From assembly GCA_029215795.1 (NCBI GenBank), contig JARDYH010000004.1, positions 27,842,001-27,906,000 of the forward strand: a stretch of 64,000 nucleotides of DNA, given 5' to 3'. Position 1 is the first letter of the stretch; each line of letters opens with the position of its first letter. Positions 24,201 to 31,982 of this stretch are shown piece after piece. The position numbers and the translations under genes are program-made. The DNA is from Anniella stebbinsi. Lineage: Eukaryota; Chordata; Lepidosauria; Squamata; Anniellidae. The notes beneath the pieces were generated by a model that worked only from the letters and a program-made list of their open reading frames with translations, had not been told where the DNA came from and ran no database searches.

Positions 24201-27200
24201 TTGCCCCTGGCCACGACCGGCAGACACAGCGGAGGAAATAAACCATCATTCTGTCTTTCCCCCTCCATGTCTGTGCAAACAGGCCTGACGCCTGTTGCTG
24301 ATTAGTAAAGCCAGAGCTTTGGGTTGATGTTGCATTGCCATGGATTGTTTACAGAGTTACAGCTAGATATGGTGACCAGATTGCTCGGGGTTTCCCGGTC
24401 CTAACTGGGAAACCAGAAGTGATCCAGGCCAACCGGGGGGCGGTGGGGGCAAACTGGGGCTGTGGGGGGTCATGCGACGGTGGCGGCGAGCGGCGGTAGA
24501 CCTGGTAGGTCCGGGCTGGGTTTTGGGGGGGATGGGTGGCTTGGTGGTGGGGTTTCGGGTGGACCTACCGGGCCCTCTGCCGCCGCCGGGCTTGCGCCGC
24601 CGCCGCTGGGCTCGCGCCGCCACCGGAGGCGCTGCAGGGCTCGTGCCAGAGGCTGCGAGGAAGAGGGCCGATTCCGGAAATGATGTAATCGGCCCTCTCC
24701 CGCCTCTTCTGTGTGGCCTCTGGCCTCCTCAGGGTTTGTCGCGATGGTGACGAGCCCTGAGGAGCCCGGATGCCCGCGCGGAAGAGGCGGGAGAGGCTGA
24801 ATACATCACTTCCAGAATCGGCCCTCTTCCTCGCAGCCTGTGGCAGGAGCCCTGCAGCGCCTTGGGTGGCGGCGCAAGCCCGGCGGCGGCGGCATGAGCC
24901 CGGCGGCAGCGGTGCGAGCCCGGCTGCGGTGGCGGCAGAGGGCCCGGTAGGTCCTGGCTGGGTTTTTTGGGGGGGTGAGTGGCTTGTTGGGGGGGGGTTG
25001 TTTTGGGTGGGTGGGGGGTGGCGGGGGGGACCGGGATTTTGGTGTCCGAAATCTGGTCACCCTAATATTGCCAACTGACCAGAGGAAAAAACAACAACTT
25101 GCCTTGCTCTTGTGTCTTTAACAGCAGCTTTATCTGCAGAAGCCAGCCTTTCATGGCATGGAGATAAGTATTATCATTCACTAATATCTGCAGATTATGC
25201 TGGCGTTAAAGGCACGGCAGCAGGGCTTACTGAAAGAACTGGCAATCTTAGTTTCAGCTGTTTCTAAAGGGCAATTTCACTCCAATTTCAGCAGCACAAA
25301 TGGAAAGTTTTGTCCAACAGGCTTGAATCCCCTTGAAAAGGAAAGGAAGAAGAAAGAGTAAATCCAGGCCTCATTTTTCTTCATTATTTATTTGCTTGTT
25401 ATTGTCATTTATAAATTGCCTTTCAGGATACAGATCCTTCCAAGGCAACTTTGGGTGCCTCTACAAGAGCGATTTAAAGCTCTTTCAAGTCGCAGTAAAA
25501 AAATTACCTCTACAAGAGCAGAGCACAAATCGGGGGTTGAGGCGCTTTATCTGTCCCATTATGCACATTATCGAATGTGCGTTAGATAGCGAATTTTAAT
25601 TCTCCGCGGCTGTTAAAGTGCATTTTGACCATGTAAACAAGCGATTCTCCGCATTTCAGCCACTTTAAAGCGCGTTTCATACTGCCGGTTATGTGCTTCA
25701 CTGCATGTCGTTTACAGGATTTAGGCTAGGGTGACCAGATAAAATCCAGGTCAGGGCTCATGTAACTTTAACAGTTGTAGAGAAAAGGGAATTTCAGCCA
25801 GTGTCATTTGTATGCAATTAGTTCCTGGTGAAATTCCCTCTTCATCACAACAGTTAAAGGTGCAGGGGCCCTGCCTTCTTTTGAATATGGTCACTCTAGT
25901 ATAAACTGGTGTGATGAAGAGGGAATATCACCAGGAATTAATTGCAATACAAATGACACTGGCTGAAATTCCCTTTTCTCTACAACTGTTAAAGTTACAT
26001 GAGCCCTGACCTGGATTTTATCTGGTCAGCCTAATTTAGGCGTAAACGCGATTGTGAGAAGATGCACATAATCGGACAACCAGGCGCCAAACCAAATTCT
26101 TGTAGAGGGGACCTTACAAGTAAAACCAGAATATATTAACGGAATCACAATTAAATAATATTTAAACCAGGGGTGGGCAATCTGTGGCCCTTGAGAAGTT
26201 TTGGCCTACAACTTCCCCCGGCACCCTCATCCCCACCCTATTGGCTATGCTGGCCAGGGCTGATGCAATTATAGGTTAAAACATCTGGAGGGCCACAAAT
26301 TGCCAACTGTTGATAAGAAGCCATCAGGATCTTTCCCATAGTGCAGTTGGTGTCAACTGGCCCTGTGGGAAGACAGCATAGTCCAGCTGAACTTCTGAGA
26401 TCTTCCTTGCCTGTCTCCTTCAGTGTCCTGTTTCTTCCTCCAGGGCGGCTGGTGTTATACCAACATCATCTCAAGGAAAGCTAAAGCCTTTTCCTGCCTC
26501 ACTCCTCATGAATCATCTCCGTGGTGACAGGGCTTTGCTGAAATGTCTGGCACCTCAGTGAATACAAGCCCTTCATATGCTCCTCCCCGTGTGTGTACAG
26601 CCAGCCCACAGTGGAAAACCTTCTTGTCCCATGCTGGGCTGTGGCAAAGCATTTCCAGCCCATAATAAATAGGGTGCTACCCAGCTCCAGAATGGGCCAT
26701 TTCTGCCTTGCCAGTCTGGCTTCTGGAAATACCCAGCCCTGTATTTGCATGGGTGTCTGTGATGCTTATAGACACCTTTTGAGACCTAAATGGTCTCATT
26801 TCCAATGTTGTGTTTGGAGAAATGGCAGTAAAGAGGTGGGAGGCAAACTAGAAATAAATAAAATTTAAAAAACCCGATACCTGTTTTTGAAATTGAGAAT
26901 TCCAATCAGTTGCTTAGACCATTCTAGTGGTTAGTTTCTAAGGAATTTTCTCAGCAGTAGGACCACAAGGCAGAAAAGGACAACTAAAATGATCAAGGGG
27001 CTGAAACAACTCCCCTATGAAGAAAGGTGACGTCTGGGACTGTGTGGCTTAGGAAAAAAAGCCAAGTAGGGGGAGACATGAAAGAGATATACAAAATTAT
27101 GGGTGGCATGGAAAACGTGGATGGGGAGTCTTTTTCTCCCTCTCTCATAATACTAGAATCTGGGATCATCCCATAAAACTGATGGGTGGGAGATTCAGGA

Positions 27201-30200
27201 CAGATAAAAGGAAATACGTCTTCACACAGTGCATAGTTTAACTTCTACAAGATGTAGTGATGTCCACCAACTTGGAAGACTTTAAAAGGGGATTAGACAA
27301 ATTAATGGAGAATATGGTTATTGATGGCTACTAATCCTGATAGCTTTGGGTGGCCATATGTCAGAAAAAAACAGGACATGTCAGGATTTTTGGTAACAAA
27401 TCCAGGAAGGAGAGAGGAAATTATGAAATTTGGAGAAAAATCTGGATTTTTCCCATCCTCCCCCCACCACCCAAAGGGCAGCTCTACTTTATAGTCAATG
27501 GGAATTAAGAAAAATGCTCACGGCTCCATCATTTTTAAAGATAACGAGATGAAACTTGGCACCATGATAGCCCTTAGGTAGGGCTTTAGCCGTACAAAAT
27601 TTGAAACAGACCCGTTCATCCGTTGACTTTTAGGATTTTTTTTAAAATTTGAGATTTGTCTTAATTGTGTGCTGTAAAATCAGACATGTGACCAATTTCC
27701 TTGATATGCAGCTATTACAGGGATAGGAGCCCCATCAGAAATAAAAAGAATCCTTACTGGACTCTACGTTAGAACAGGGGGACTCCTAGGGATGTGTCAG
27801 AGGCACAAGTACACTTGAGATCACTGAACATTTTTACTCTTCAGTGCTTCCAGTGAGCTCAAGATGGCCTGTTTGATACATGCTTTTGCAAGTGCCTTCT
27901 GTTGCCTAACAGTGGTGACTCCTGAGCCCCTGGCACATGAGTGGCTTGTCTGACGTGCTACCCAGCATCCACCAGACACTAACTCCTAATGCTCCCAGGC
28001 TGTAGCACTGGAAGCAAAGGAAACACCATCCTGCTTTCTCCTAGCCCATCCATGCTTCCTTTAGTGGAGCTTTTAACAGAAGGGCCCATCAAAGTTCAGC
28101 TCAAGCAGCCAAAACCCAGAGCAGCCTTCTCCAACCTGGCACCTCCCAGATGTGTTGAATTACAACTCCCATAACCCCCAGCTGCAATATTGGAGTTTGT
28201 AGTCTAACACATCTGGAAGGCTGATCTAGAGTATGGTCTATAAGAAAAATGTAAGAAAAGATCCGCTGGAATAGACCAAAGGTCTATATAGTCCATCATC
28301 CCTTTTTCCCCAGCAGCCAGCCAGATGCTGCTAGGAAAGTCACAAGCAGGGCACAGGCCTGAAGCCAATAGCCCTAGTATTTACTGGCATACTAGGTCCT
28401 ATCTTGGATAGTCTATTTAGCCATCATCAAAGTTAATATCTAAACAGAACTTATAAAACAACCCCCTATAGTCTTTGGTGTGCCCTAATCAGAATGGGTT
28501 TTCTGGTTCTAGGACTTTCTTCTTCTTATAACAGCTCTTTTAATGTCTTGCAAACAGATGGTGTGGGCCTCTAGCAACAGAATTGGCTGTGCCATCCACA
28601 CCTGCACCAACATGAATGTGTGGGGCAACACATGGCGGCGAGCAGTCTACTTAGTGTGCAACTATGCCATCAAGTAAGTAACGTAAAGGAGGACTCATCC
28701 GGATCCAATCAGCAGCATCGGGGCAGAGTAGGGGTGGAAGGTTACCCAGTACCCAGCAGAATAAGAAGAGCCCTGCTAGTTCAGACCAAAGGCATTCTGT
28801 TCCTACAGTGGCCAGATAACCATGGGAAGTCCACAAGCAGGACATGAGTGCAGTTGCCTTCTCCCACTGTTATTCCCCAGCAACTGGTATAGGGAGCGAT
28901 AATGCATCGGCTACTGGAAGTACTAGATACAGCCATCATGACTATTCTATTCTATATAGCCATCAAGAGAAACTGGAGCCCCATATCTGGATTTGCAAGG
29001 AGTGGTGGGAAGCAAGAGCATGTGAAGTGTGATTTGGGAAGGAGAAATTGTCAGAGAGAAAAGGGTTAAGCAGCCCTCTCCAACCCACAACTACTTATTC
29101 TTGCAAAACCATGTCCTCCCAAAGTCTCTTTTCATTTAAAAAGAGCATTATTACATTTTAAGGAGGCATCAGTAATATGCCTTTATGCCTCTGGTTTATC
29201 CAGTAGAAGGCAGTGTTTGCTAACACATCCTAGAGAAGTAATTGCCAAATTGTGCTCCAGGAATACTTGTATGCCACAGGAAATATATAAAGCAAACACT
29301 AAATAAAGTACCTTTCCCAAGAGGAGGCTGATCGCTGCATCACTGCCTGATTTACTTTTCCTACCTTATGTCTTTTGTATCCACCTAACTTTGGTGCTGG
29401 GAATTTTTGCTGTCTGTTTGCGCATACATTTATTCCTGATGCAGACTTGCAGCAGAATCGCATATCCCTAGAAGAGAATCTCTTTTGTTTCTCTGCTTGA
29501 GTTGCTGCTCTGCCAACCTGAATGATGGCATACAGTTGGTCATAGATGGGATTGCATTCCCCCGTATAGGGCCAAGTACAGGGGTTTAGGAGTGTTCCTG
29601 GACTTTGTGCTTTCTATGGAGGCAAGACACAGGTATCATCAAAGACCCAGACTGCCTTTTACCAGCTTCAGTTTGTTCTCCAACGGTGGCCTTATCTACA
29701 GAAGACAGACCTTGCTTTAATGGCACATGCATTGGTTACATCCGGACTGGATTACTCTAATGTGGGGCTGCTCTTAAAGATAGTCCAGAAGCTTCACTTG
29801 ATGCAGTATATGGCAGCAAGAATGCCTATAGGAACTAGTCATTCAGAATATATTACATTCATTGTGCACCAGCTTACATTTGCTACCTATTGATTTCTGG
29901 ATCCAATTTAAGGTGTTTGTATTGACCTTAAAAAGAGGGTGACCACATTGAAAAGAAGGACAGGGCTCACATATCTTTAACAGTTGCATAGAAAAGGGAA
30001 TTTCAGCAGGTGTCATTTGTATGCATGCAGCACCTGGTGAAATTCCGTCTTCATCACAACAGTTAAAACTGCAGGAGCCCTGCCCTCTTGACGAGATACA
30101 AATAAATAGATAAAATGGAAGAGAGTTCTTATGAGAGAAGGTAACTCTTGCACAGTTGTGGGGGAAATGAAATAAACCCTTTGGAGGATGTAAAAGTGAA

Positions 30201-30819
30201 AGACTGCAATTTGCCCAGGTTTTAAGATGTCTTTGGGAGGCCCTTCTCTCAATACTGCCACCATCAGACACATGTTTGGTGGGGACTTGAGAGAGGGCCT
30301 TCTCAGTGGCTGCTCCCAGGCCCTGGAACTTCCTCCCAGGCTAGTTTGCCCCCCTGCTTGAGTTTTTTTTGCCAGCAGGCAAAGACATTTTTATTCAGGC
30401 AGACCTTTGTCTTGGAAGCTGGTTTGTTGTTTGAAGACAGCAGCAGGGGGTTAATTGATTGGGTACTTTCTTTTATTGTTGTGTTTTAAATGTATTTGTT
30501 TTTATGTTATGTTTTATTTAAGATTTTGTTTTTAAACTTATTTTATTGTTGGCCGCTTTGAGCACCATTTTTTTTTTTTTTGCCAGAAGACTGGGATATT
30601 ACAAAAAATAAGTAAATAAATTAAGTGTGGCATCTGGGCACCCAGCAATGAAACATGCTTCATGCTTTGTCTTTTTCTCTTTCCAGGGGAAATTGGATAG
30701 GAGAAGCCCCTTACAAACTGGGGAGGCCTTGCTCAGCCTGCCCGCCTAGTTATGGAGGCACCTGCAGCAACAACATGTGTTACTCGGGACTCAAATCCAA
30801 TAAAGTGAGCTGGTTCTGA
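14974..30819 (+). CDS. R3HDML: R3HDML, secreted CAP-superfamily protein; join(14974..15234,19563..19681,21407..21539,28558..28673,30687..30819)
   Basis: Five coding exons give 762 nt, or 253 residues plus TGA, the length I recall for human R3HDML. Order of features: hydrophobic signal peptide (about 1-24), an N-glycosylation sequon at N28, basic processing site RTRRKR (51-56), then the CAP domain. The domain starts near DYHNQVR (69-74), with AEAWAKQC (97-104) and HGP (108-110). The CAP1 signature [16 protein letters not shown] (168-183) is followed by CAP2 YLVCNYAIK (202-210), and a cysteine-rich end finishes in LKSNKVSWF. The C-terminus LKSNK..WF favours R3HDML over its paralogue PI15. CAP proteins of this subgroup are extracellular and annotated as putative peptidase inhibitors. 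Despite the name there is no R3H RNA-binding domain. No frameshift or stop is seen, so the gene looks functional. The position upstream of HNF4A P2 supports orthology. Confidence 0.95.
15235..15574 (+). other. Start of R3HDML intron 1
   Basis: The donor GTGAGT is followed by a short (TG)n near 15258-15274 and otherwise unassigned sequence. Intron 1 runs 15235-19562. Confidence 0.7.
15575..16082 (+). mobile_element. CR1 LINE fragment with reverse-transcriptase motif
   Basis: Translation around 15820-15870 reads [15 protein letters not shown], the conserved CR1/LINE reverse-transcriptase block. An internal deletion then joins to the CR1 3' end (GGTCAGGGATCCTTTAA...GGCCCCTTCTACTTTATGAT). It lies in R3HDML intron 1, sense orientation. 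Confidence 0.85.
16225..16301. repeat. 77-bp imperfect hairpin in R3HDML intron 1
   Basis: TCTAGTGTAACGTCAATAGT at the left pairs with CACTATTGACATTGCACTAG at the right around a loop of roughly 30 nt. This may be a tiny MITE. Its size is like that of a microRNA precursor, but there is no evidence of processing. Confidence 0.5.
16605..16700. mobile_element. Family E palindromic MITE
   Basis: CAACTCCCATCAGCCC and GGGCTGATGGAAGTTGCAGT are inverted arms. Confidence 0.6.
16850..17208 (-). mobile_element. Family A MITE carrying an L2 tail
   Basis: Alternative-terminus subfamily (CTGACCAGATAAAATCC...GGATTTTATCTGGTCACCCTA). An 8-bp duplication CTCATTGT occurs at 16842-16849 and 17209-17216, with three extra bases on the left. 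The core reads in the minus direction. At about 16984-17035 the expected core is replaced by about 50 bp of L2 3' tail (AGAGAGCTTCGGCTATGGGG then AATAAATAAATAAA). Confidence 0.8.
16984..17035 (+). mobile_element. Ultra-short L2 3' tail nested in a family A MITE
   Basis: About 50 bp identical in form to the L2 3' terminus, ending in an (AATA)n tail, sitting inside the MITE core. It is consistent with a severely 5'-truncated L2-machinery insertion. Confidence 0.7.
17299..17445 (+). mobile_element. Diverged family A-related single-unit MITE
   Basis: TAGGGTGACCCGGGTTAAAA is followed by a weakly matching body (ATAGTTGCATAGAAGAGGGA, CATGCAACTGTTAAATGTGC). It appears to be one hairpin unit, without the second arm. 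Confidence 0.55.
17446..18224. other. Unassigned R3HDML intron 1 sequence
   Basis: No repeat or conserved block recognised apart from short AT-rich runs. Confidence 0.4.
18228..18264. repeat. (CA)n microsatellite
   Basis: About 17 CA units. Confidence 0.9.
18296..18526 (-). mobile_element. tRNA-derived SINE (Sauria-like), minus strand
   Basis: On the minus strand it begins GCCAACGTGGTGTAGTGGTC, a pol III A-box, followed by a B-box-like GAGTTCTAGTCCCC. Next come the body blocks TGACTTTGGGCCAGTTAC and CAACCTACCTGTTGTGAGG, then a tail ending in (AAAT)n. This layout matches squamate tRNA SINEs of the Sauria type. Confidence 0.75.
19048..19170. mobile_element. Small MITE with AGATCTACACCAAGCAGG terminus
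   Basis: The left end AGATCTACACCAAGCAGGAT and right end GCATAGATCCTGCCTG are inverted, with GGGCCCCAACAGTTGTCACT between. A partial relative is at 55510-55580. Confidence 0.55.
19563..19681 (+). CDS. R3HDML: R3HDML coding exon 2 (residues 88-127)
   Basis: 119 bp between a CTTGACCAG acceptor and a GTAAGT donor, entering in phase 0 and leaving in phase 2. It encodes [17 protein letters not shown] and then the [14 protein letters not shown] block, core CAP-domain helices and the conserved HG motif. Confidence 0.95.
20017..20044. repeat. (GATA)n microsatellite
   Basis: About seven GATA units in intron 2. Confidence 0.9.
20088..20205. mobile_element. Family J palindromic repeat
   Basis: CTGCAATCCTATGCATATTTACTC at the left and ACATACACAGGATTGG at the right are inverted. 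Other members at 40245, 57375, 58450, 60750 and 60835 share the AATCCTAT...TAGGATT ends. Confidence 0.5.
20252..20800 (-). mobile_element. L2 LINE 3' end, minus strand
   Basis: It opens on the plus strand with (TTTA)n and TATACCGCCCCATAGCCGAAG, the reverse of the L2 tail. The minus-strand translation reads [34 protein letters not shown]. Intron 2 of R3HDML, antisense. Confidence 0.88.
20890..21240. mobile_element. Family C-like GC-rich MITE
   Basis: The centre shows inverted ACTGGTGCGGGGTGGTGGCG and TGGTATAATCGACGCAGAGCC-type arms around paired GACTTTTTTTCTCTGCAGC sequences, and it ends GTGTAGACTGCCCCC. It is related to the copies at 47350 and 59270. Confidence 0.5.
21407..21539 (+). CDS. 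R3HDML: R3HDML coding exon 3 (residues 127-171)
   Basis: 133 bp with acceptor TTTGTAG and donor GTACAA, entering in phase 2 and leaving in phase 0. It encodes [20 protein letters not shown], then [21 protein letters not shown]. The exon supplies several of the conserved cysteines and the first half of the CAP1 signature. The +3 A/+4 C donor is weaker than the other donors but acceptable. Confidence 0.94.
21540..22180. other. Start of R3HDML intron 3, with (CTTC)n
   Basis: Holds a TTCC/CTTT tetranucleotide tract near 21938-21975. Nothing else recognised. Confidence 0.5.
22185..22275. mobile_element. Small palindromic repeat
   Basis: AAATCCTAGGTACACTTAGACAGG and its inverted relative near 22245-22270 (AGGATTTTTTTCCGTCTAAATA) flank GGCTGGCTAGGG. 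Similar in plan to 57375-57490. Confidence 0.45.
22530..22760 (+). repeat. Dispersed repeat F
   Basis: CACGGAAGTTTGCAGGTCC, then 'gtgccatctagtggc' and ATGAAACATATAGAAC, shared with 57530-57760. Confidence 0.5.
23048..23180. mobile_element. Family E palindromic MITE
   Basis: GGCAACTCCCATCATTCC and GCTAATGGAAGTTGCAGCCC arms, ending CATCTGGAGGGCC. Confidence 0.6.
23495..23691. mobile_element. Foldback MITE, CTGTTCAGACAA termini
   Basis: GGTCTGTTCAGACAATACAC and GTTGTCTGAACTGGGCC are inverted. The interior contains AACCATGG and CACACGACACCCTAAG motifs as in the 3874 copy. Confidence 0.6.
23692..24367. other. Unassigned R3HDML intron 3 sequence
   Basis: No clear repeat or conserved block recognised. 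Confidence 0.4.
24368..25065. mobile_element. GC-rich foldback element with TGACCAGATT termini
   Basis: The ends TGGTGACCAGATT and AATCTGGTCACCCTA are inverted and resemble family A ends. The interior is extremely GC-rich, with inverted blocks such as CGCCGCCGGGCTTGCGCC and GGGCCCTCTGCC. It yields long proline/arginine/glycine-rich open frames that I treat as compositional artefacts. No target duplication is found. Confidence 0.55.
25445..26115. mobile_element. Family D MITE, split by a family A insertion
   Basis: GTGCCTCTACAAGAGCG at the left and CTTGTAGAGGGGACC at the right. The interior matches the 54-381 copy and, beyond the insertion, 53766-53893. The family A element occupies 25727-26033. 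Confidence 0.75.
25727..26033 (+). mobile_element. Family A MITE, alternative termini, inside family D
   Basis: 307 bp, TAGGGTGACCAGATAAAATC...TCTGGTCAGCCTA, with perfect 8-bp duplications ATTTAGGC (25719-25726, 26034-26041). The uninterrupted sequence CAGGATTTAGGCGTAAACGC at 53812-53831 is the matching empty site in a family D relative. About 13 bp of the right-hand core is missing. Confidence 0.9.
26165..26310. mobile_element. Family E palindromic MITE
   Basis: GGGGTGGGCAATCTGTGGCCC and GGCCACAAATTGCC arms, with GGCTATGCTGGCCAGGGCTG in the middle. Confidence 0.6.
26311..26929. other. Unassigned R3HDML intron 3 sequence
   Basis: No repeat recognised. A 91-codon open frame at 26593-26868 lacks any known similarity. 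Confidence 0.35.
26930..27345 (+). mobile_element. CR1-like LINE 3' fragment
   Basis: Blocks such as AAAATGATCAAGGGGCTG, AACTCCCCTATGAAGAAAGG, ATGAAAGAGATATACAAAATTATG and GACTTTAAAAGGGGATTAGAC form the untranslated 3' portion typical of a CR1 subfamily. Confidence 0.7.
27353..27660. repeat. Dispersed repeat, unclassified
   Basis: GTGGCCATATGTCAG start, a GATGAAACTTGGCACCATG block and a (T)n-rich end. It resembles repeats I associate with squamates, but the assignment is weak. Confidence 0.35.
28120..28235. mobile_element. Family E palindromic MITE
   Basis: CTCCCAGATGTGTTGAATTAC and GTAGTCTAACACATCTGGAAG are inverted arms. Confidence 0.65.
28255..28400 (+). repeat. Dispersed repeat P
   Basis: AATAGACCAAAGGTCTATATAG, CCAGATGCTGCTAGGAAAG and CACAAGCAGGGC, matching 37185-37275 and 28765-28850. 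Confidence 0.55.
28558..28673 (+). CDS. R3HDML: R3HDML coding exon 4 (residues 172-210)
   Basis: 116 bp, acceptor GCAAACAG and donor GTAAGT, entering in phase 0 and leaving in phase 2. It encodes [37 protein letters not shown]. It completes CAP1 and contains most of CAP2. Confidence 0.95.
28765..28850 (+). repeat. Dispersed repeat P
   Basis: AAGAGCCCTGCTAGTTCAGACC, CAGTGGCCAGATAACC and CCACAAGCAGGACATGAG. Confidence 0.6.
28851..29599. other. Unassigned R3HDML intron 4 sequence
   Basis: Nothing recognisable. Confidence 0.4.
29600..30628 (+). mobile_element. L2-like LINE 3' end, interrupted by a family A unit
   Basis: Translation fragments around 29720-29880 ([37 protein letters not shown]) are the L2 reverse-transcriptase C-terminal block with stops. 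The 3' part resumes near 30280 (GAGAGGGCCTTCTCAGTGGC) and ends ATATTACAAAAAATAAGTAAATAAA. Inactive; R3HDML intron 4. Confidence 0.75.
29936..30090 (+). mobile_element. Family A single-unit copy
   Basis: AGGGTGACCACATTGAAAAG through CACAACAGTTAAAACTGCAG and GAGCCCTGCCCTCTTG, then stops. It holds one arm plus core start, without the inverted second arm. It could be a monomeric ancestor type or a truncated copy. Confidence 0.7.
30687..30819 (+). CDS. R3HDML: R3HDML coding exon 5 (residues 210-253, stop)
   Basis: Acceptor TCTTTCCAG after a pyrimidine-rich tract, phase 2. It encodes [43 protein letters not shown] and then TGA (30817-30819). The cysteine-rich C-terminal segment and the final LKSNK..WF are the best discriminator for R3HDML over PI15. 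Confidence 0.96.
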
Positions 30820-31308
30820 GTCCAGCACATGTGGAGAATCTGGGTGTAGGACTTGCAGCTGGAAGTGGCAGAAGTGTGTGATGCTGGGGATGGCGAATTG
30901 TAAAATAGATGGATTATTTATGCTCATGAAATCCCAAACTACTTCCTCTTGCCCATTCATTTTAATGCTTCCCCCATACATTGATAGAGCTTCATGCACA
31001 CTTCCCCCATGACTATAGACAGCTATCTCATAGTTTTGTATAGGGAACAGGTTCTTAAATTTTGTGGTATGGCAGGCCACTCTTCCAGTTTGTGTATCCT
31101 TAGTGGGGCCATTTTCTTTATTATAGCCACCGTACAGAAGCCCATTTGAAAATCTTCTCAGTTCAAATTAAATCCTCTCCAAGGAATTATCTTCTCTGCT
31201 ACTGTAGCTTTTGGTTTTCCTTGGAGATAGAAAAAAAATCTGCACAAAAGGCAAAAGAGGTTCTTTCTAACCCCAATTCACACTATTCCAGCACTAGATG
31301 AGCCTTTC

Positions 31309-31520
31309 CATACGATCCCAGGGCATGGTTTGAAGGCACATGAGGCAGCGATCTTGCTGAAGCTAAGCAGGTCTAGATTTGGTCAGTGTCTGGAGGAGAG
31401 ACCACCTGGGAATCAGATGTAGGTATACCTTGAATTCCATGATGGAAGTAATGGGGATTTAAATGTACACAGCCTAGAAAACTTTGGTTATTGGGAGATT
31501 TAAAAGTCCAGTAAATAAAT
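31309..31520 (+). mobile_element. 5S rRNA-derived SINE
   Basis: GAAGCTAAGCAGGTCTAGATT and GGAGAGACCACCTGGGAAT match the internal promoter (A box and C box) of 5S rRNA, in correct order and spacing. It ends in (AAAT)n. The AATAAA motifs at 31514-31535 lie about 700 bp past the R3HDML stop, in sense orientation. Confidence 0.85.
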
Positions 31521-31642
31521 AAAATGCATTAATAATAAATAAATAAAATGAATTTCCTTCATGCATTGTCCAGTTTTAAAGCAAACATGATATTCCCATC
31601 GACAGAATATACATCAGCTTACTTTCACATTTGGCCGAAACT

Positions 31643-31879
31643 CTATTCAGGTGTTCTAAACCTGAATAGGGCAAATGCATGAGGAGGAGCCCTCCAGCCC
31701 CACGCCTCTTCCTCATCATGTTTCTCTCCCTCAACTCATGGAGGATGACAGTCTGAAGAGGAGAGCCTCCTCTATCTGTGTGGGCAAGAACATTGAAATG
31801 CTAGGAAAGAGAGGAATGGGGCTGGAGTAAACCTTTTCCTCACATGTTTGCCCTATTCAGGTTTAGAATGCCTGAATAG
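31643..31879. mobile_element. Foldback element with 37-bp inverted ends
   Basis: The left arm CTATTCAGGTGTTCTAAACC...GGGCAAATGCATGAGG pairs with the right arm CCTCACATGTTTGCCC...GGTTTAGAATGCCTGAATAG, with few mismatches, around a GA-rich 150-bp interior. No other copy is seen in this window. Confidence 0.7.
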
Positions 31880-31929
31880 GACTTGAGTCATCAAAGACTG
31901 TTCACTTTGCCATCAGGCTTGTTAAGTTT

Positions 31930-31982
31930 GATTATATACCATTATTATTATTATTATTATTATTATTAATAATTATTATTTT
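31930..31982. repeat. (ATT)n microsatellite
   Basis: About ten ATT units followed by an imperfect inverted AATAATTATTATT. Confidence 0.9.

Noticed and set aside
24462..25078. Overlapping Gly/Pro/Arg-rich open frames as exons
   Set aside because: They arise from extreme GC content in a foldback element, are open in several frames on both strands, and have no recognisable motif.
14974..30819. Assignment to PI15 or to a venom-type CRISP
   Set aside because: The C-terminus LKSNK..WF, the total length, and adjacency to HNF4A P2 point to R3HDML. The CRISP ion-channel-regulatory cysteine domain is absent.
31309..31400. Functional 5S rRNA gene
   Set aside because: Only the internal promoter region is similar, with many changes, and the 3' part is a SINE body with an A-rich tail.
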